Shown here one piece after another: positions 22,748 through 35,674 of a stretch of DNA of 64,000 nt. The stretch covers positions 248,001-312,000 of the forward strand of contig VTFK01000098.1 in the NCBI GenBank assembly GCA_009617715.1. Reading direction: 5' to 3'. The notes under the pieces are model-generated. The model was not told the origin of the DNA. It searched no databases and was given only the letters and a program-made list of their open reading frames with translations. Position numbers and translations under genes: made by a program. The stretch's first letter is position 1, and each line of letters opens with the position of its first letter. The stretch is from Plectrocnemia conspersa. Lineage: Eukaryota; Arthropoda; Insecta; Trichoptera; Polycentropodidae.

Positions 22748-25742
22748 TAATGCGATTTTCTGATCGTCTGTTGAAGAAAACTATTCGAGCTAATAAAGCA
22801 GTGTCCCAAAAATGTCATACGGAGAACTTTGAATTCCACGATCTTGCCGAATATCAAAACTCTCTATAGACTTTTCTCTGAAAACGCTTACATTTGACAT
22901 GGCGCCAATTAGCGTTTTCTCAAAAACTATTTGTCTCCGCTTCAACGAAAATAACCGACCGCTTGTGCTTCGGACACTCGACGCTCCCCTTTGAGCTTTT
23001 CTCGGGAATGTATCGAAAATTCGACGCGGCCGTAGCCGTGACAAACGGCCGATAAACGCTCCCCGAGGGTCGCTCCAGTATCACTCGATTTTCGCGTCAA
23101 AGCGCAATAAACGAGGGTAATTAAGCTGTTAGCGATATGCCGGCTTGTCGTGTCACACCGGGATGACGGCTTTTGAACGTTGCGCCCGGGGCGCAATTGA
23201 CCTATGACACGCGACCGCGCAATGGGGGAACTCGTCCACTGCGCCCTCTTATTATCAATTTAATACGAAATAAACATAACGTGTGTAGTCATAAAATACA
23301 CGCGCATGTGTCACGATACGACCACAAATTAAACGACAGGGCAATAAAGCTCATCCGCGATTTAATTCCGGGGTAGTTTTTTTATTACTATTATTTGTCA
23401 TGATTTTATCAAACGGTTACAGTGTTCGTAATAATTTTATTATTGAGTAAATATGTTGAAATTCAATCATTAAATTAACACCAAGGCGACAAACACACTG
23501 GACCCGGAATTAAACCAGAAATGTTACGCTTGTTTAGTGTAATGAATACAATTATTTAGCATTTTCGCTGTAGAAGTGAAATGATATGCTAATTTGTAAT
23601 ATTAATACGCAAATATTTTATCGAAACCGGTTGTTTTTTTCATAAATTTAAAAACAAATTAATCGATATAACCCTATAGGGCCTCGCGATATCATTTTTA
23701 TATGACATACATTTCAAAATAATTAAATATTAATTTAGTTGTAGGATGACGCGTTTGTGAATGTTTCAGAGCTATGATAATCACGAGTACTCAAGCTCTA
23801 GATGTCTTTGAGGCGGATACAAAAAGTACAGTAAAACACGTTTATGATTTCGCAAATCTATCAACTCTCTCCGAGGGGTTCTACGATAACAGTAATAGTA
23901 GTAGTACCGAGTTATAAAAGCTTGTTTCCGATAGTCCTCTTTTCGTTATTTTTTACATCTCCCACGCCTCTCCTCCGCTCTGGTGGGGAGATCTCCTCGA
24001 GGAGGAGACTGCGTCGAGCGAAGAAGCAGGTTGTGTCTGCAGAGCTTCGTTCACTTTCGTTGTGGCGGGTCACTGTCCGCCGGTACAAATAGCCGTTGCT
24101 GCGTGCGACGAATGACAAAACTGGCGAGTACCTCTATGACATTCCCTCGGCAGATTGAGAAGCCCCGAGACAGCCGAAGAACGGTCAGGGGTAAAGCAAT
24201 CGATCAACAACACACACCTGTGCGTCTCGACGACGAACCACGCCTATACGAATATATTTATTATTTACTAATTGTTCTATAAAAAAAAAGGCGAACTAAC
24301 GCCTCGCAGATATTCATAGAACTAATACAATATTCATGTGACAAGGTACAAGACAAGCCTTCCAATTAAATTATGCGTATCACACACACTAACTCAGAAT
24401 GTGGCAGAGATTAGTAATTTTGCATTAAATTAAAATTAACCTATTATGTTTATTTAATACATATTTTTATTAATTATAAATGGAACCCTAATACATAATT
24501 TTTTCCACTAAAACGGCAATAATCAATTCAATTAATTTATATCTACAAAAACTATTTTCACATATTTAAAACACTATTATTTGTAATTTTAAATTTAGAG
24601 TAATATATGAATTTTTATTTGTTTAAAATCCAGAATAAAAAAACTAAGCTTTATTATAATCGTATAACTGATTCGCCGATTTGAGATAAGCATTCGCAAT
24701 TAAGATGAACTGCCCCTCAAGTACCAAGTATACAGGAACAATTTCCAAAAAATTTGGAAGGCTTGGAAGGTTCTGTACTAAAAATTATGTTAGATATTCA
24801 GATCCAATCCATAATGACTCACGTACAGCGGTAGCACAGGAAAACCGAATAAAAACCGCAAAAAGCGAAGGGCGAGCGTTTATTTTATTATGTGCTCAAT
24901 GACATTGTCTAAGCGAATAAAATTTAAATGCATGTATCATTTGTCACTACTATAGCATATTAAGTATAACGACATACCATTACATTTAGATTAACTTATG
25001 TACACTATCACTGAACTTAACACGAACTCTCTGGATGACCATCGCTAATTATGTACTCAATCTGTCATATCACGCCATCAGTATCTACCAAGAGAACGAG
25101 ATAACGACGATCGTGACCTCATGTCATCGATTGATAATCTCGCTGTGTGGAACTACACAGCGAGACATCATAAATATGTATTTTATCAATGAAAAAACAT
25201 TCGGACGCCTTTGACAAAGGCGTTCCGTGCGAATCGTCCCATGTCTTATCTCCCGTGTTTATTATTAAAGCTTGCCCCATTTATAATTAGCTTTCGTCTC
25301 TGTCGCAAGACGCCACTGGCAGGTGGAGGCGCCGGCGAGAGCGACATCAGCAAAACAAACAGAGCGAGCGTCGATTTCGGACGCGAAAATCTTTACGTTG
25401 CGTGCTTTATCATAAATCAATGGTAGAAAAAAATAAACATTCCACCCTTCGGTCTCGTCGATGACGATTTGAGAAAAAAACAAGCAATATCTGAGCTTGT
25501 GGTTTTTAGTTATATATATAATTTTGTATTCGAAGGATACACAATAAAAAATCATTATTATTATTGTGCGTATTTTATCCAAAATATATCAAGTTTCAGT
25601 GATCATTCTATATTTAAATATAAATAAATATTATTGTTAAACATTAACTTGTATCACTTTTACAACGCGATTGAAAGAAGAACAAAAACATTTAAATGTT
25701 AAAAACCGGACTGTTTCTGCTTCTTACTTTAAAAAGTAAATC
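22748..25742. other. Non-coding DNA with CpG-rich blocks
   Basis: CpG-rich blocks at about 22780-23260, 23860-24270 and 25060-25480 alternate with AT-rich DNA. No exon supported by domain similarity or splice-site pairing was found. Could be intronic enhancers or untranslated exons. Confidence 0.45.
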
Positions 25743-26065
25743 ATATATAACAGGCATGGCGAACCTAGGGCACGCGTGCCCGAGGTGGCACGTTTGAGAA
25801 TTTGGATTGCACGCGAATGATTTCCAAATTCAAAAATATTTTTTTAATTTTTAAATTTAAGAAATTAAAATCTTGATTAAATAATCCGTGAATTATTATT
25901 TATTTCATTTTATTAATTATCAAATGTTTTCTAAGATAAACGACAATCGTTTTAAAAAATAATTAATTATTTTTTTACTCCTTGGGCACGCTACACAATC
26001 GAAGAATAATATTTAAGAATATTTGGCACGCGAACCCAAAAAGGTTCGCCATGACTGATATATAA
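25743..26065. mobile_element. hAT MITE with 8-bp target duplication
   Basis: Element 25751-26057 (307 bp). The ends CAGGCATGGCGAACC and, inverted, GGTTCGCCATGACTG match except at one position. Perfect 8-bp flanking repeats ATATATAA lie at 25743-25750 and 26058-26065. Internal GGGCACGC / GGCACGCG motifs occur near both ends. No coding capacity. Confidence 0.92.
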
Positions 26066-26151
26066 CATAGCAAGGTCTGTAATTTTCTTAGAAACGGAAA
26101 TAGCGATTCCAAAACAGATGAGAAAACTGCAATAAAGTATAATTAAGAATA

Positions 26152-27110
26152 CAGGCAGTTCTCGAATTACGACCACCTCGACTTACGACCATTCGGAATT
26201 ACGACGAAAAAAAAAAGTTGTAAAAAATTTTTTTTTTTATGTCATATACATAATTTCCAGACTGGTTTGATAACTGTTTCATTCCAGAAGTAAAGAAGAA
26301 CTGTGTTGAAAACGACATAGCCTTTAAAATTTTATTGATTCTTGACAATGCTCCAGGCCATCCTCCACACTTAGAGGAATCACATCCAAATATAAAAGTG
26401 GTTTATTTACCTCCAAACACCACCAGCATTCTACAGCCGATGGATCAAGGGGTTATTGCTAACTTCAAAGCCCATTATTTAAGAATCACTTTTGCGCAAG
26501 CAATTGCAGGAACAGACAAACATAAGACATTGAGAGAATTTTGGAAAAATTACAACATCTTTCATGGAATAAACAATATCTCAAAAGGATGGTCCAAAGT
26601 AACGACGAATTGTATGAACGGCATATGGAACAAACTCTTAAAAAGATATAATGACAATATGTATTTTAATAAAGAATAGGAAATAGATGAGATAGCAAAT
26701 ATTATTGTAAAATGTGCTCAACAACTTAATCTGGAAGTTGATAATGAAGATGTAATTCATCTTTTGGAAAATGATGTTGAGGAACTCACAAACCAAGATT
26801 TGATTGAGATTGAGGAACAACGAGTTGCAGAAAAAAATGTAATGAATGGAGCTAAAAGAATTATATGAACTCGAAGAACCACCAAAAAAATTTGTGTTAA
26901 AAGACATGGCTGCAGCTTTTAGCCAAATCAATGATGCTATTAATAAATTTGAAAATATGGACAAAGACATCGATAGATCTTCGAGGGTACACGGCCTTAT
27001 TCAGCAAGCACTTGCGTGTGATTATGAAATTTATAGAGAAAAGAAACAACAAATTGTACAAACAAACCTGGACTTTTTTTAAGAAAAACAAGCAGTATCA
27101 CTGCACTCGC
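26152..27110 (+). mobile_element. Tigger-B element remnant (3' end lost)
   Basis: The 5' end CAGGCAGTTCTCGAATTACG follows a TA. After about 110 bp of terminal sequence the DNA jumps into the catalytic core of a transposase, so the N-terminal DNA-binding half is deleted. No matching 3' terminal repeat was found; the right limit is approximate. This lineage differs from Tigger-A in both ends and protein. Confidence 0.85.
26260..27082 (+). pseudogene. Tigger-B transposase C-terminal half (DDE core), broken
   Basis: Starts inside the DDE domain (DWFDNCFIPEVKKN) and contains the second catalytic Asp in LLILDNAPGHPPHLEESHPN, then VVYLPPNTTSILQPMDQGVI, typical of Tigger/jerky proteins. A stop lies at 26677-26679 (after YFNKE). 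Reading resumes to EEQRVAEKN and needs a frameshift near 26840 to reach the C-terminal stretch ending QTNLDFF. The N-terminal half and first catalytic Asp are missing. Confidence 0.88.
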
Positions 27111-27179
27111 TGAAAAAAATGATCAAGAAACTGACGTTTGCCTTTGAGAAACAAAAATACTTTTAGTCAAATTCTACAC

Positions 27180-30100
27180 CGATTATTATTTGTTTTTATA
27201 AATTACGTCTCATATATTACAAAGGCGCAAGTGGCTAGTGGTAGCCCTGGTGATGTTAAAAATAAGCACATTCATTTTAGCCATTTTTAAGACAGCTATT
27301 AAAGCGGTAATAATTTTAAAGATTTTTTCGTAGATGACAATATTATTTCGTAGCGTAAATATCAGCTTCTGTAAATGTATGTGGCTCTTGGCATTACAGT
27401 CGCGTAACGACTGAGCCCCGTATGTGGCGCGTGACATTAGAACGGTTAAATGGAAGACCTCCCCTTCACAACTACAGGTTTCATCAACGACACGCAAAAT
27501 AAAAGCATAAAATTGATGTCGTCAATAAGTTCAAAAATTAAAAATCTCAGAGAAGATAATGACTTCTATATTCCGAATAATATTGGGCTTTGGTATACTC
27601 TTAACTGCTTGGTTTTAAAGATTAAAAATAAAGTTTTTAGTATCGTATAGAGCCCCCTATACGTTCTGTATGAAAAAAATATATTTTTTTTACAAAATGG
27701 CGGCCAATGTAAAAATAAAAAGTGTCATAACTTTGCAAAATGAAATCATACTGAAAAATATCGTATGCAAAAAGTGTTCAGAAGCTTAATTTGCATTTAA
27801 AAAATAATTTTTAATTATTGTTTTTAAAAAAAAAACGAGTCTTATGGTAAATTGACCGGGCGCCCATACGAGCTTTTATGCGACTTGGCATATAGTTAAC
27901 GCTAGTATTTGGTTCCTTTTAAAGATATAGACTTGAATTTTTGATACAAAATAGAGCTTTCGAATATACTTATAATACCGTTAAAAAAATTTAAATTTAA
28001 AAAAAAAAAAAAAATTCCAAAACACGTTTAGTGTTATGAGTCGATCGACCCACCATACATACGCATATAAGACTTGCAATATAGTTAAGGTCAGTGTGCG
28101 CTTATTTATACATATTTAAAGCTGAATTTTGGTGACAGTATAGAATTCTTAAGCATTCTGTATAGGTTTGCCAGCAAAATCCAATGTGTCATTTTTTGCA
28201 AAATGGCGATAAGTATAAAACCCGTTAACTATTCACATTTTCGCGCGCCTGTCGCGGGTGCGGTATAACAATACTGCATCAATGCTTTTTGATGTAAGAA
28301 TTAATATCAAACACATCAGATCTCACAGGGTTAAATTCTTTTGGCGGTGTCATCCTGGCGCATATTGCGAACCAGATCGCATTATCTACTCCGGCCGCAA
28401 ATAAAGGCATTACGTATATACGATCAGTCTGGCGGCCGGCGTGACGATCCCTTTTATTGTATGCAAATGTCTGCCGTGTCTTCTCGCCGGAAAGAGAGGT
28501 AGGCAGACAGAGGAGAGACGAGCAGACAGACAGCAACTGGAATAGAAGTGCGACGACGATCGAGCAGCAGCGCAGCACGCGTTTGTTTTTTCAGTCGAGA
28601 TAAATAACGAACGTCTTCTCTTCTTGCCAGACACAAAAAGTGCACGGTGGAAGAAGAGGAGACGCAGTCTCCGAGGCACGAACGGACGCGACGATTATTT
28701 ATATTATCGCATTATGATAAATCGAAAAAATATTAATAATAAGTTAATAACGATCGTCTGGACAGGAGAAAAAGTACACACGCACGCGCACGCACGCACT
28801 CGACGAGCGTGACGAGAGTAAAAAATGCGAATATTTAAACGTATTCTCGGTATAGACGTTTGTCGAGAATCGAGTAGCATAGTAGAGTATCTACTCATTG
28901 AATTGTAGATATGCTTACCAGCAGGCTTTTCATGTATTTTTATGAATTATTATTTTTAAATTATATGGCTTCCTAAAAACTGAGTTCTAGAATCGGGTTA
29001 TGTAAATTTAGTACAAGTAAAAAGCACACTGAAAAAATAATGGATTCACTCATATCATAATTGATTATACAAGGAGCACAATTACACCTAGCTATTTAAA
29101 TATTAATAACAACTAGGAACAATTCCTGTTCCGCTTGAAATAAAACACAAATCAGATGATACTTTTGATGCTGAAAGGTTAATAACGATTTAATTATTAA
29201 ATTTTATTAAACTTCATTGTAAATTCACAATCGTGTAAAAAAATTAAGGATTAAAAACTGTTGACAAAACTATGAATATCTACACAACTAGTTGTGGCAA
29301 CTTAGCAACACCCAAATAATTTAAATTAATATTTTCCTTTCGTAGAAGAAGCAATTAGTATTTACGATGTCGATTTACAACCTTAATTGCCGACGACGAG
29401 AACGTGAATCAAATATTTATCTTTCACTCGTGTTTCAAGCAAGAGCTTCGAGAAAGACAAGCAAGAAAAGTGTTTCTCAAGAACAATATTCACCGTAACA
29501 TAAAAGATTTATTAAACGTTTTTTACGCGTTTTAAGATTCAAGACACGCTAAACAAGCAGCCGGTTTATCGAATCGTTGCAAAACGTATATTCGTCTTCG
29601 CAGTTGTTTTTGCTCAATTGGCAGAGCTTCGTAATTTTCGCTATTAAAATTTCTCAACAACCTTAAGGCGGTATTAATAAAAGCGAGTTATCCACTATAT
29701 ACAGGCAAACGCAAGCACACGATTTACAATCATACTGATGATGGTAAAGAGAGATTTCTAACCGTCTTTATTAGAAAATAAAATTGACACCATTATTCTG
29801 TTGTATAATACATCATTAACAATGATCAATCTGTGATGGAAGTAAAGATACAAACAATTTATTTTGGGTATATTTATTAACAAATTCACAATAGATCTGC
29901 TGTTTTTTTTTCACAGATTGAACGCCTTAGAAAAGCGTGTATTTCTTCAATTCTTTTAAATGTGTTCATCAGTGACAATGTATGGCCTTCTAGACCTTCA
30001 CGAATGTCGCTTCCAACTGCTTTAAATTCACAACATCGATTTGCCTGTTCATTGCCATAAGCAATGAATTTCAGAAACACAACTTTGTTACGTCTGAATC

Positions 30101-31501
30101 TTGGTCCATTGTTAATTTCAATATAAAAAAATCAACAATTTAATATCTGCTAACTTCATAGTTTGACTTTTTATAACTGATATACACCGAATTTATAAAA
30201 ATTGGCAGACCATATCGAGTAAGTACAAGCTCGTTCCTCCTCCACGAAAACGAGCGCACGTGCAATATTTACGATCGGACAGGTGAGACGTTAAAAAGAC
30301 ACGATTGAGAAATCTACGAGTCAAACGAGTCTTAGTACGGCCAGATAAGGCTAGCGATCAACACGTAACCCGCACACACTGAAACACACATGCACGCTCA
30401 TAGATACAACGTGCGGGGGGTGGTATCGCAGATATTGGTTATATCACGCGAGAGAAAGAGTTATTTGCGCATTCTTCGGCGCCTACAGGTTGCCGTTTTC
30501 GTTATCCTTCCGAAATAGCTTTCGAATTTATAGTCAACATCATAAAACGTCGATCCATTATAAAGTCGATACGCCCACGTGCTCCGGCCGCGTAAAACAG
30601 ACGGAAAAATAGCGCATACGCACATCCACCGCACATATGGATATTTCGGTCGATGACGTAAATTATATCTGTTGATACTACATATATTGAAAATGATGCA
30701 GAATGTGCGTCTATAACAGAGAGCACGTGAATACACAAACGTTAAAAATACACGAATCGGCACACGTAAAGCGATCTCAGGTGCTAAAAGTGGTGAATGG
30801 GAAAACCGCTCGTGTGAAACAATACGAAACGGTAGCGGTCATAAATCCAAACTCATAATCGCGAGTTTGCTTTTTTATTAATTATTATATACATATCACA
30901 TTTTTTTGTTAGACAATCAACGGTAAAAATATAATAAAGATCAGTGTGCAGAGGGAAAACCACGTGAAAAAACATTGTGTCGCGCTATACGAGTGGGTGC
31001 AGGAAACGTGTTCCGGAAAACATACACAAAACACCACCAACGCGTTTTTATTTTTCAAACAATTTTGAGAAAAAGCCGCTTCATGTTACTATTGTTATTT
31101 TATAAGAACGATTGAATAACTCATGTTTCTAAAAATGGCATAAATTATTGTTAACGGCCGCAAGTATCGATACTTATAGATTATATTATTAGCAAATTAA
31201 AATTTATGTTATAAATATTATTATGAGGAAATGTTCTAATTGTAACTATAATACCTTTTATAAGGACTTAACCCAAAAGACCGATAGCCACAAGGCCGAC
31301 ACGATATCTGAATTTATTGTTAGCTTTATATGTTTTATTGTCGAAATGGGTAGTGCTGGTCATTCTCTACAAGCTCCGTTAAGAAAAAATCGTAAAACCA
31401 CGATTTTCATTAAAAAAAATGATGGCAAAAATATCACCACTTTTTAAAAAAAAATCCAAATATTTTGTATGAGGTCCTGAAAATCTGTGTTTTTTTATGT
31501 A
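27180..31501. other. Non-coding DNA with CpG-rich blocks
   Basis: Contains an A/T-rich segment (27640-28230), CpG-rich blocks at about 28230-28880 and 30200-31030 (with short purine and CGCACG runs), and an unrecognised coding-like frame at 29886-30131 (separate entry). No transposon end was recognised here. Confidence 0.45.
29886..30131 (-). CDS. Unrecognised coding-like segment (possible terminal exon or relic)
   Basis: About 80 open codons in AT-rich DNA with no ATG near the start, so it would have to be spliced. A possible acceptor (gattcag) precedes 30093. The product would read RNKVVFLKFIAYGNEQANRC, then an E/K-rich helix (MNTFKRIEEIHAFLRRSI), and ends TADLL-stop. AATAAA follows within 25 bp of the stop, as in a terminal exon or retrocopy. 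No family recognised; chance is possible. Confidence 0.2.
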   Translation of the reverse strand, partial: FFYIEINNGPRFRRNKVVFLKFIAYGNEQANRCCEFKAVGSDIREGLEGHTLSLMNTFKRIEEIHAFLRRSICEKKTADLL

Positions 31502-32584
31502 CAGGCGGACCTCGACTTTCGAACGTTCGACTTTCGCACAATTAAAAAAACATTTTTTTAAATTTAAATTTTTTTAAAAAAAATTATAAACATGAGTGAG
31601 AAACGGAAAAACTTCAGTGTTGATACGAACAAAAAGAAATCAAGGACTCACAAACTGCACACGATTCGAGAAAAAGATGGAAATTATTAGACGTTCTGAT
31701 TGCTTCAATCGGACGTTCGTATGATACAAACAGGTATACGATATGTTCAATTTTGCAAAATAAAAATATAATTAAAGAATACGTTCAAAATTGTGGAAAA
31801 TAAATATATATTTCCACAATTTTTAAAGATATGATTCCAAAAAAACACGGCAAAAAAAACATGAAAGAAATGGAAAATCTTTGTCATCGTAGATCGATGA
31901 CCAACATCAAAAAAAAAGATGTCGCTCTGACTATTTAAATTATTCAAGCAAAAGCTCTTAGTTTGCACAAAGATTGGAAGGATAGATTAAAAAAATATTT
32001 TAACACGGTTTTTCAAGCAAGTAACGATTGGTTTTACAATTTTAAAATGAGGTATTCTTTTCATAATATTAAATTTACTGGAGAATCGGCTGATGCGGAT
32101 AAAGATGCTGCAAAAGAATTTATTTCCTAATTATCAAAATTATTGAAGATGGAGAATATTCCTCTAGCCAAATATTTAATGTAGATGAGACAGGTTTATT
32201 TTGGAAAACTCTTTAACAATGAAAAATATGAATGAAGCCTTCACGCACCTTGACAAATTTTTAAATATTATGGAAGGTTGTGATCCCAATGGAGAACGCA
32301 TATCTCAAGAGCGTGGGGCGATCAATAAAAACATAGCATGTTATAAAATACTATATGAAGAAAAGAAAAAGAATAGTGGAAAACAGTTAACTCTTGATAA
32401 CTTTTCAAAGGAAACAACCGCAAACCCCACTTAAACGCCTCTTAAACATATTATATTTACTTGATAAATAAATATTTTAAAATACACACAATTTCAATTT
32501 TTTTTACTTTCCTCAACTTTCGTAAATTCAACATTCGCACACATTTTCAGGAACCAATTATGTGCAAAAGTCGAGGGCCGCCTG
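31502..32584 (+). mobile_element. Tigger-A deletion derivative, copy 4 (least deleted)
   Basis: 1083 bp, TA-flanked (31500-31501, 32585-32586). Unlike the other five copies it keeps about 100 bp encoding the transposase start (31592 onward: MSEKRKNFSVDTNKKKSRTH then KLHTIREKDGNY-stop). It then joins the helix-turn-helix region but lacks the bases coding DSGESF. The shared FWKTL/MKNMNEAF junction is present. C-terminal frame open at 32219-32434. Confidence 0.95.
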
Positions 32585-33952
32585 TACCCAGAAATAATAA
32601 GTTGATATATGTTGTGTTAATAAGAGCGGTGTGCCTCAACTCTAATAAGCCTATCGTGAGTTCAGTGGTAAAAAAATGTCAGTAAATAAATCAACCTTAA
32701 AAAGGTATTAAAAGTGACTTATGAATATTGTATTGGCGCTATACAGAATTGTAGCAATATAATAATTCAACGCCAACAGTATTTCCATGTAATGCCGGAA
32801 AAGCACTACATTATAATTTATTAAAACAAAGTCGCTTTCCACCTGTATAATATGATGTCAACACAAGAGTTTAGAGAATAATCTAAACAGAGCCAACTGG
32901 AGAATTCCAAGCTAGCCACGCAGTCCGACGCCCATTGAGCTAAAAATTTCCCGGCCATACCGCCCGTGGGCGACTACGTCAAAAACTATCCAGGGCCAAA
33001 AATAATAGTGAACCATTGAAGCGCAAAGACAAGAGCATCACCTACGTAGTCGATGAATGCCCATCGGCCAGTTGTAAACAACTGAAGTCACCGTCGGAAA
33101 ATTCTCCAACCGGCATGCGCGGAAAATGTAAACATAAGAGCTCAGGTGACTGGCTGCTTACGTTTAGCACCTGCCTGCCTGCCGAATCGGAATTGACCTT
33201 CCGCGTTGGTGTGCTTTATTGTTTTGAACATCTGCGCCGTATAGCGCACAGACTGGGCGGTGCTGCTGTGGCGTAAAAATATTTTTTTTAGTAAATTGAA
33301 AATCTCTTCTCTGCGAGTCAACGTCCTTAGTGTAAAATAAGATGCACAGATGCACTTTTTCACGCGCACTCGATTTTTCATTTAATACGATGCCCAAAAG
33401 TCATCATTCTCACTCTGATTCTCAAGCCATAGATACTGTAATTTCGACGCGGTCGTGTAGTAATGATTCGCGAATTTCTAACGTGTGAGCGAACTTTTTT
33501 TACGGTGTCACGGCGAACGGAGCGTGTAATTGGACTAATAAAATTAATAGAATCTCGAGAGGAACAATCGCAATTTGTCATCGTGTATCGCCGCGGCCGA
33601 TTGTTTTATTTATATTGGCGGTTTTCTCGGACCGCAACAATTCATCGCATCGGTTTGATATCGAAATCATTTTCATCGGTTAGCGATAGTGTTAGTCATG
33701 TCCTTTTGCTCTCGATTGAGTCACGTTCCTCGAGCGCTCGCTAGGAATAACGTATTGTACTAATTCGCAATTAAAACCGACGGCCGTGCGGTAATGTAAT
33801 TCACACACGGGAAAATTTAGCGAGATCAACTCGAAATGAGGTAAATGGGCGCGATTATGATTGTGTTGCATAAAGATGTTTCATAACGCAATGTGCACGT
33901 TTGTGAGAGGATTCTATTGAACAAAGGCTGTTAGTATATCGATATATGTATA
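32585..33952. other. Non-coding DNA, mostly a CpG-rich block
   Basis: About 32890-33850 is CpG-rich with overlapping open frames on both strands (e.g. 33016-33276 plus). No recognised protein domain or Yorkie N-terminal sequence was found. Confidence 0.4.
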
Positions 33953-34180
33953 TTTATATGCAGGGCTTTTTTTAAACATAAAAGGTGCCGGAACTCACTT
34001 CTTGTAAAGCAATTTACTAAAGAAAATTATATTAAATATCATTTAAATTAAATTTAAAGCAGCTTTTCCTATGCCACGAAGCGCATAAAAAAAGTATATG
34101 AGAGATTTATTTATTTCAAAATTTATTGATTTGAGAGTATTGTTTAGTGTATTCAAATAGAAGTTTGCTCAAAAACAATA

Positions 34181-35161
34181 CATGCGGCCCTCGACTTTCG
34201 CACAATTCGCTATTTCGCACATTTAAAAAAAAACAATTTTTTTTTTAAAAACGTTCTGATAGCGGTGAATCTTTTGCTTCAATCGGACGTTCGTATGATA
34301 CAAACAGGTCTACGATATGTTCAATTTTGCAAAATAAAAATATAATTAAAGAATACGTTCAAAATTGTGGAAAAAAAAGATATATTTCCACAATCTTTAA
34401 TGATGTTTCCAAAAAAACAGCAAAAAAAAACATGGATGAAATGGAAAATCTTTGTCATCGTAGATCGATGACCAACATCAAAAAGATGTCGCTCTGACTA
34501 TTTAAATTATTCAAGCAAAAGCTCTTAGTTTGCACAAAGATTGGATGGATAGATTAAAAAAATATTTTAACACGGTTTTTCAAGCAAGTAACGGTTGGTT
34601 TTACAATTTTAAAATGAGGTATTCTTTTCATAATATTAAATTTACTGGAGAATCGGCTGATGCGGATAAAGATGCTGCAAAAGAATTTATTTCCTAATTA
34701 TCCAAAATTATTGAAGATGGAGAATATTCCTCTATCCAAATATTTAATGTGGATGAGACAGGTTTATTTTGGAAAACTCTTTAACAATGAAAAATATGAA
34801 TGAAGCCTTCACGCACCTTGACAAAATTTTAAATATTATGGAAGATTGTGATCCCAATGAAGAACGCATATCTCAAGTGCGTGGGGCCGATCAATAAAAA
34901 CATAGCATGTTATAAAATACTATATGAAGAAAAGAAAAAGAATAGTGAAAACAGTTAACTCTTGATAAAACAAAGGAAGCACCCGCAAACCCCACTTAAA
35001 CGTGTCTCTTAAACGCCTCTTAAACATCTTATATTTACTTGATAAATAAATATTTTAAAATACACACAATTTCAATTTTTTTACTTTCCTCGACTTTCGT
35101 ACATTCAACATTCGCACACATTTTCAGGAACCAATTATGTGCGAAAGTCGAGGGCTGCCTG
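34181..35161 (+). mobile_element. Tigger-A deletion derivative, copy 5 (nested)
   Basis: 981 bp with TA duplicated on both sides (34179-34180, 35162-35163). The 5' terminal repeat lacks the GAACGTTCGACTTTCG segment. Same internal junction as the others. The C-terminal frame is broken (an extra base after GTGGGG and loss of part of the LTVDNF region). Confidence 0.95.
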
Positions 35162-35163
35162 TA

Positions 35164-35674
35164 ATCACTTCTCAGAAGTCAAAAATTCACGTCAAAAATA
35201 CATTTCGAATCTATCCCAAAAATATTTTTTTAAAATACGTCATTTCAGTAATGGGAATACATTTTCACCGGTAGATATATATTTTTACCAGTAATCTGAC
35301 AGGTGCTAGTAAAATTATATGATTTCAACTTTAATATATGTACTAATAAATTTATTTACATCCGATGTATAAATGTTACAGCGAATGTATTTGTTAATGA
35401 AGTTATATTTTCACTACTAAAGTCCAAATACATTTTCACTAGTAGATATATATTTCTACTAGCGAAAATATAATTTAACTTATAGGCGCTAATATGCTGC
35501 TCTAAAATGTCTATGAAACTCAATTTTTACAGTTGCGAAATGTCCATTTGCTGTTCAAATTTAACATAACCTAATGAAAGTTCTAAAACTAATTGTAGTT
35601 TATTAAAAAACTTTTAATACTTTTTATTGCTTTTGACGTGAATTTTTGACTTCTGATAAGTGATAATTGTTTTT
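35164..35674. repeat. Inverted-repeat core of the hAT-like element
   Basis: Bounded by ATCACTTCTCAGAAGTCAAA on the left and its near-complement on the right (to 35674). Between them are palindromic blocks around 35263-35300 and 35408-35470 of the form CACTAGTAGATATATATTTC-TACTAGCG. Confidence 0.8.
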
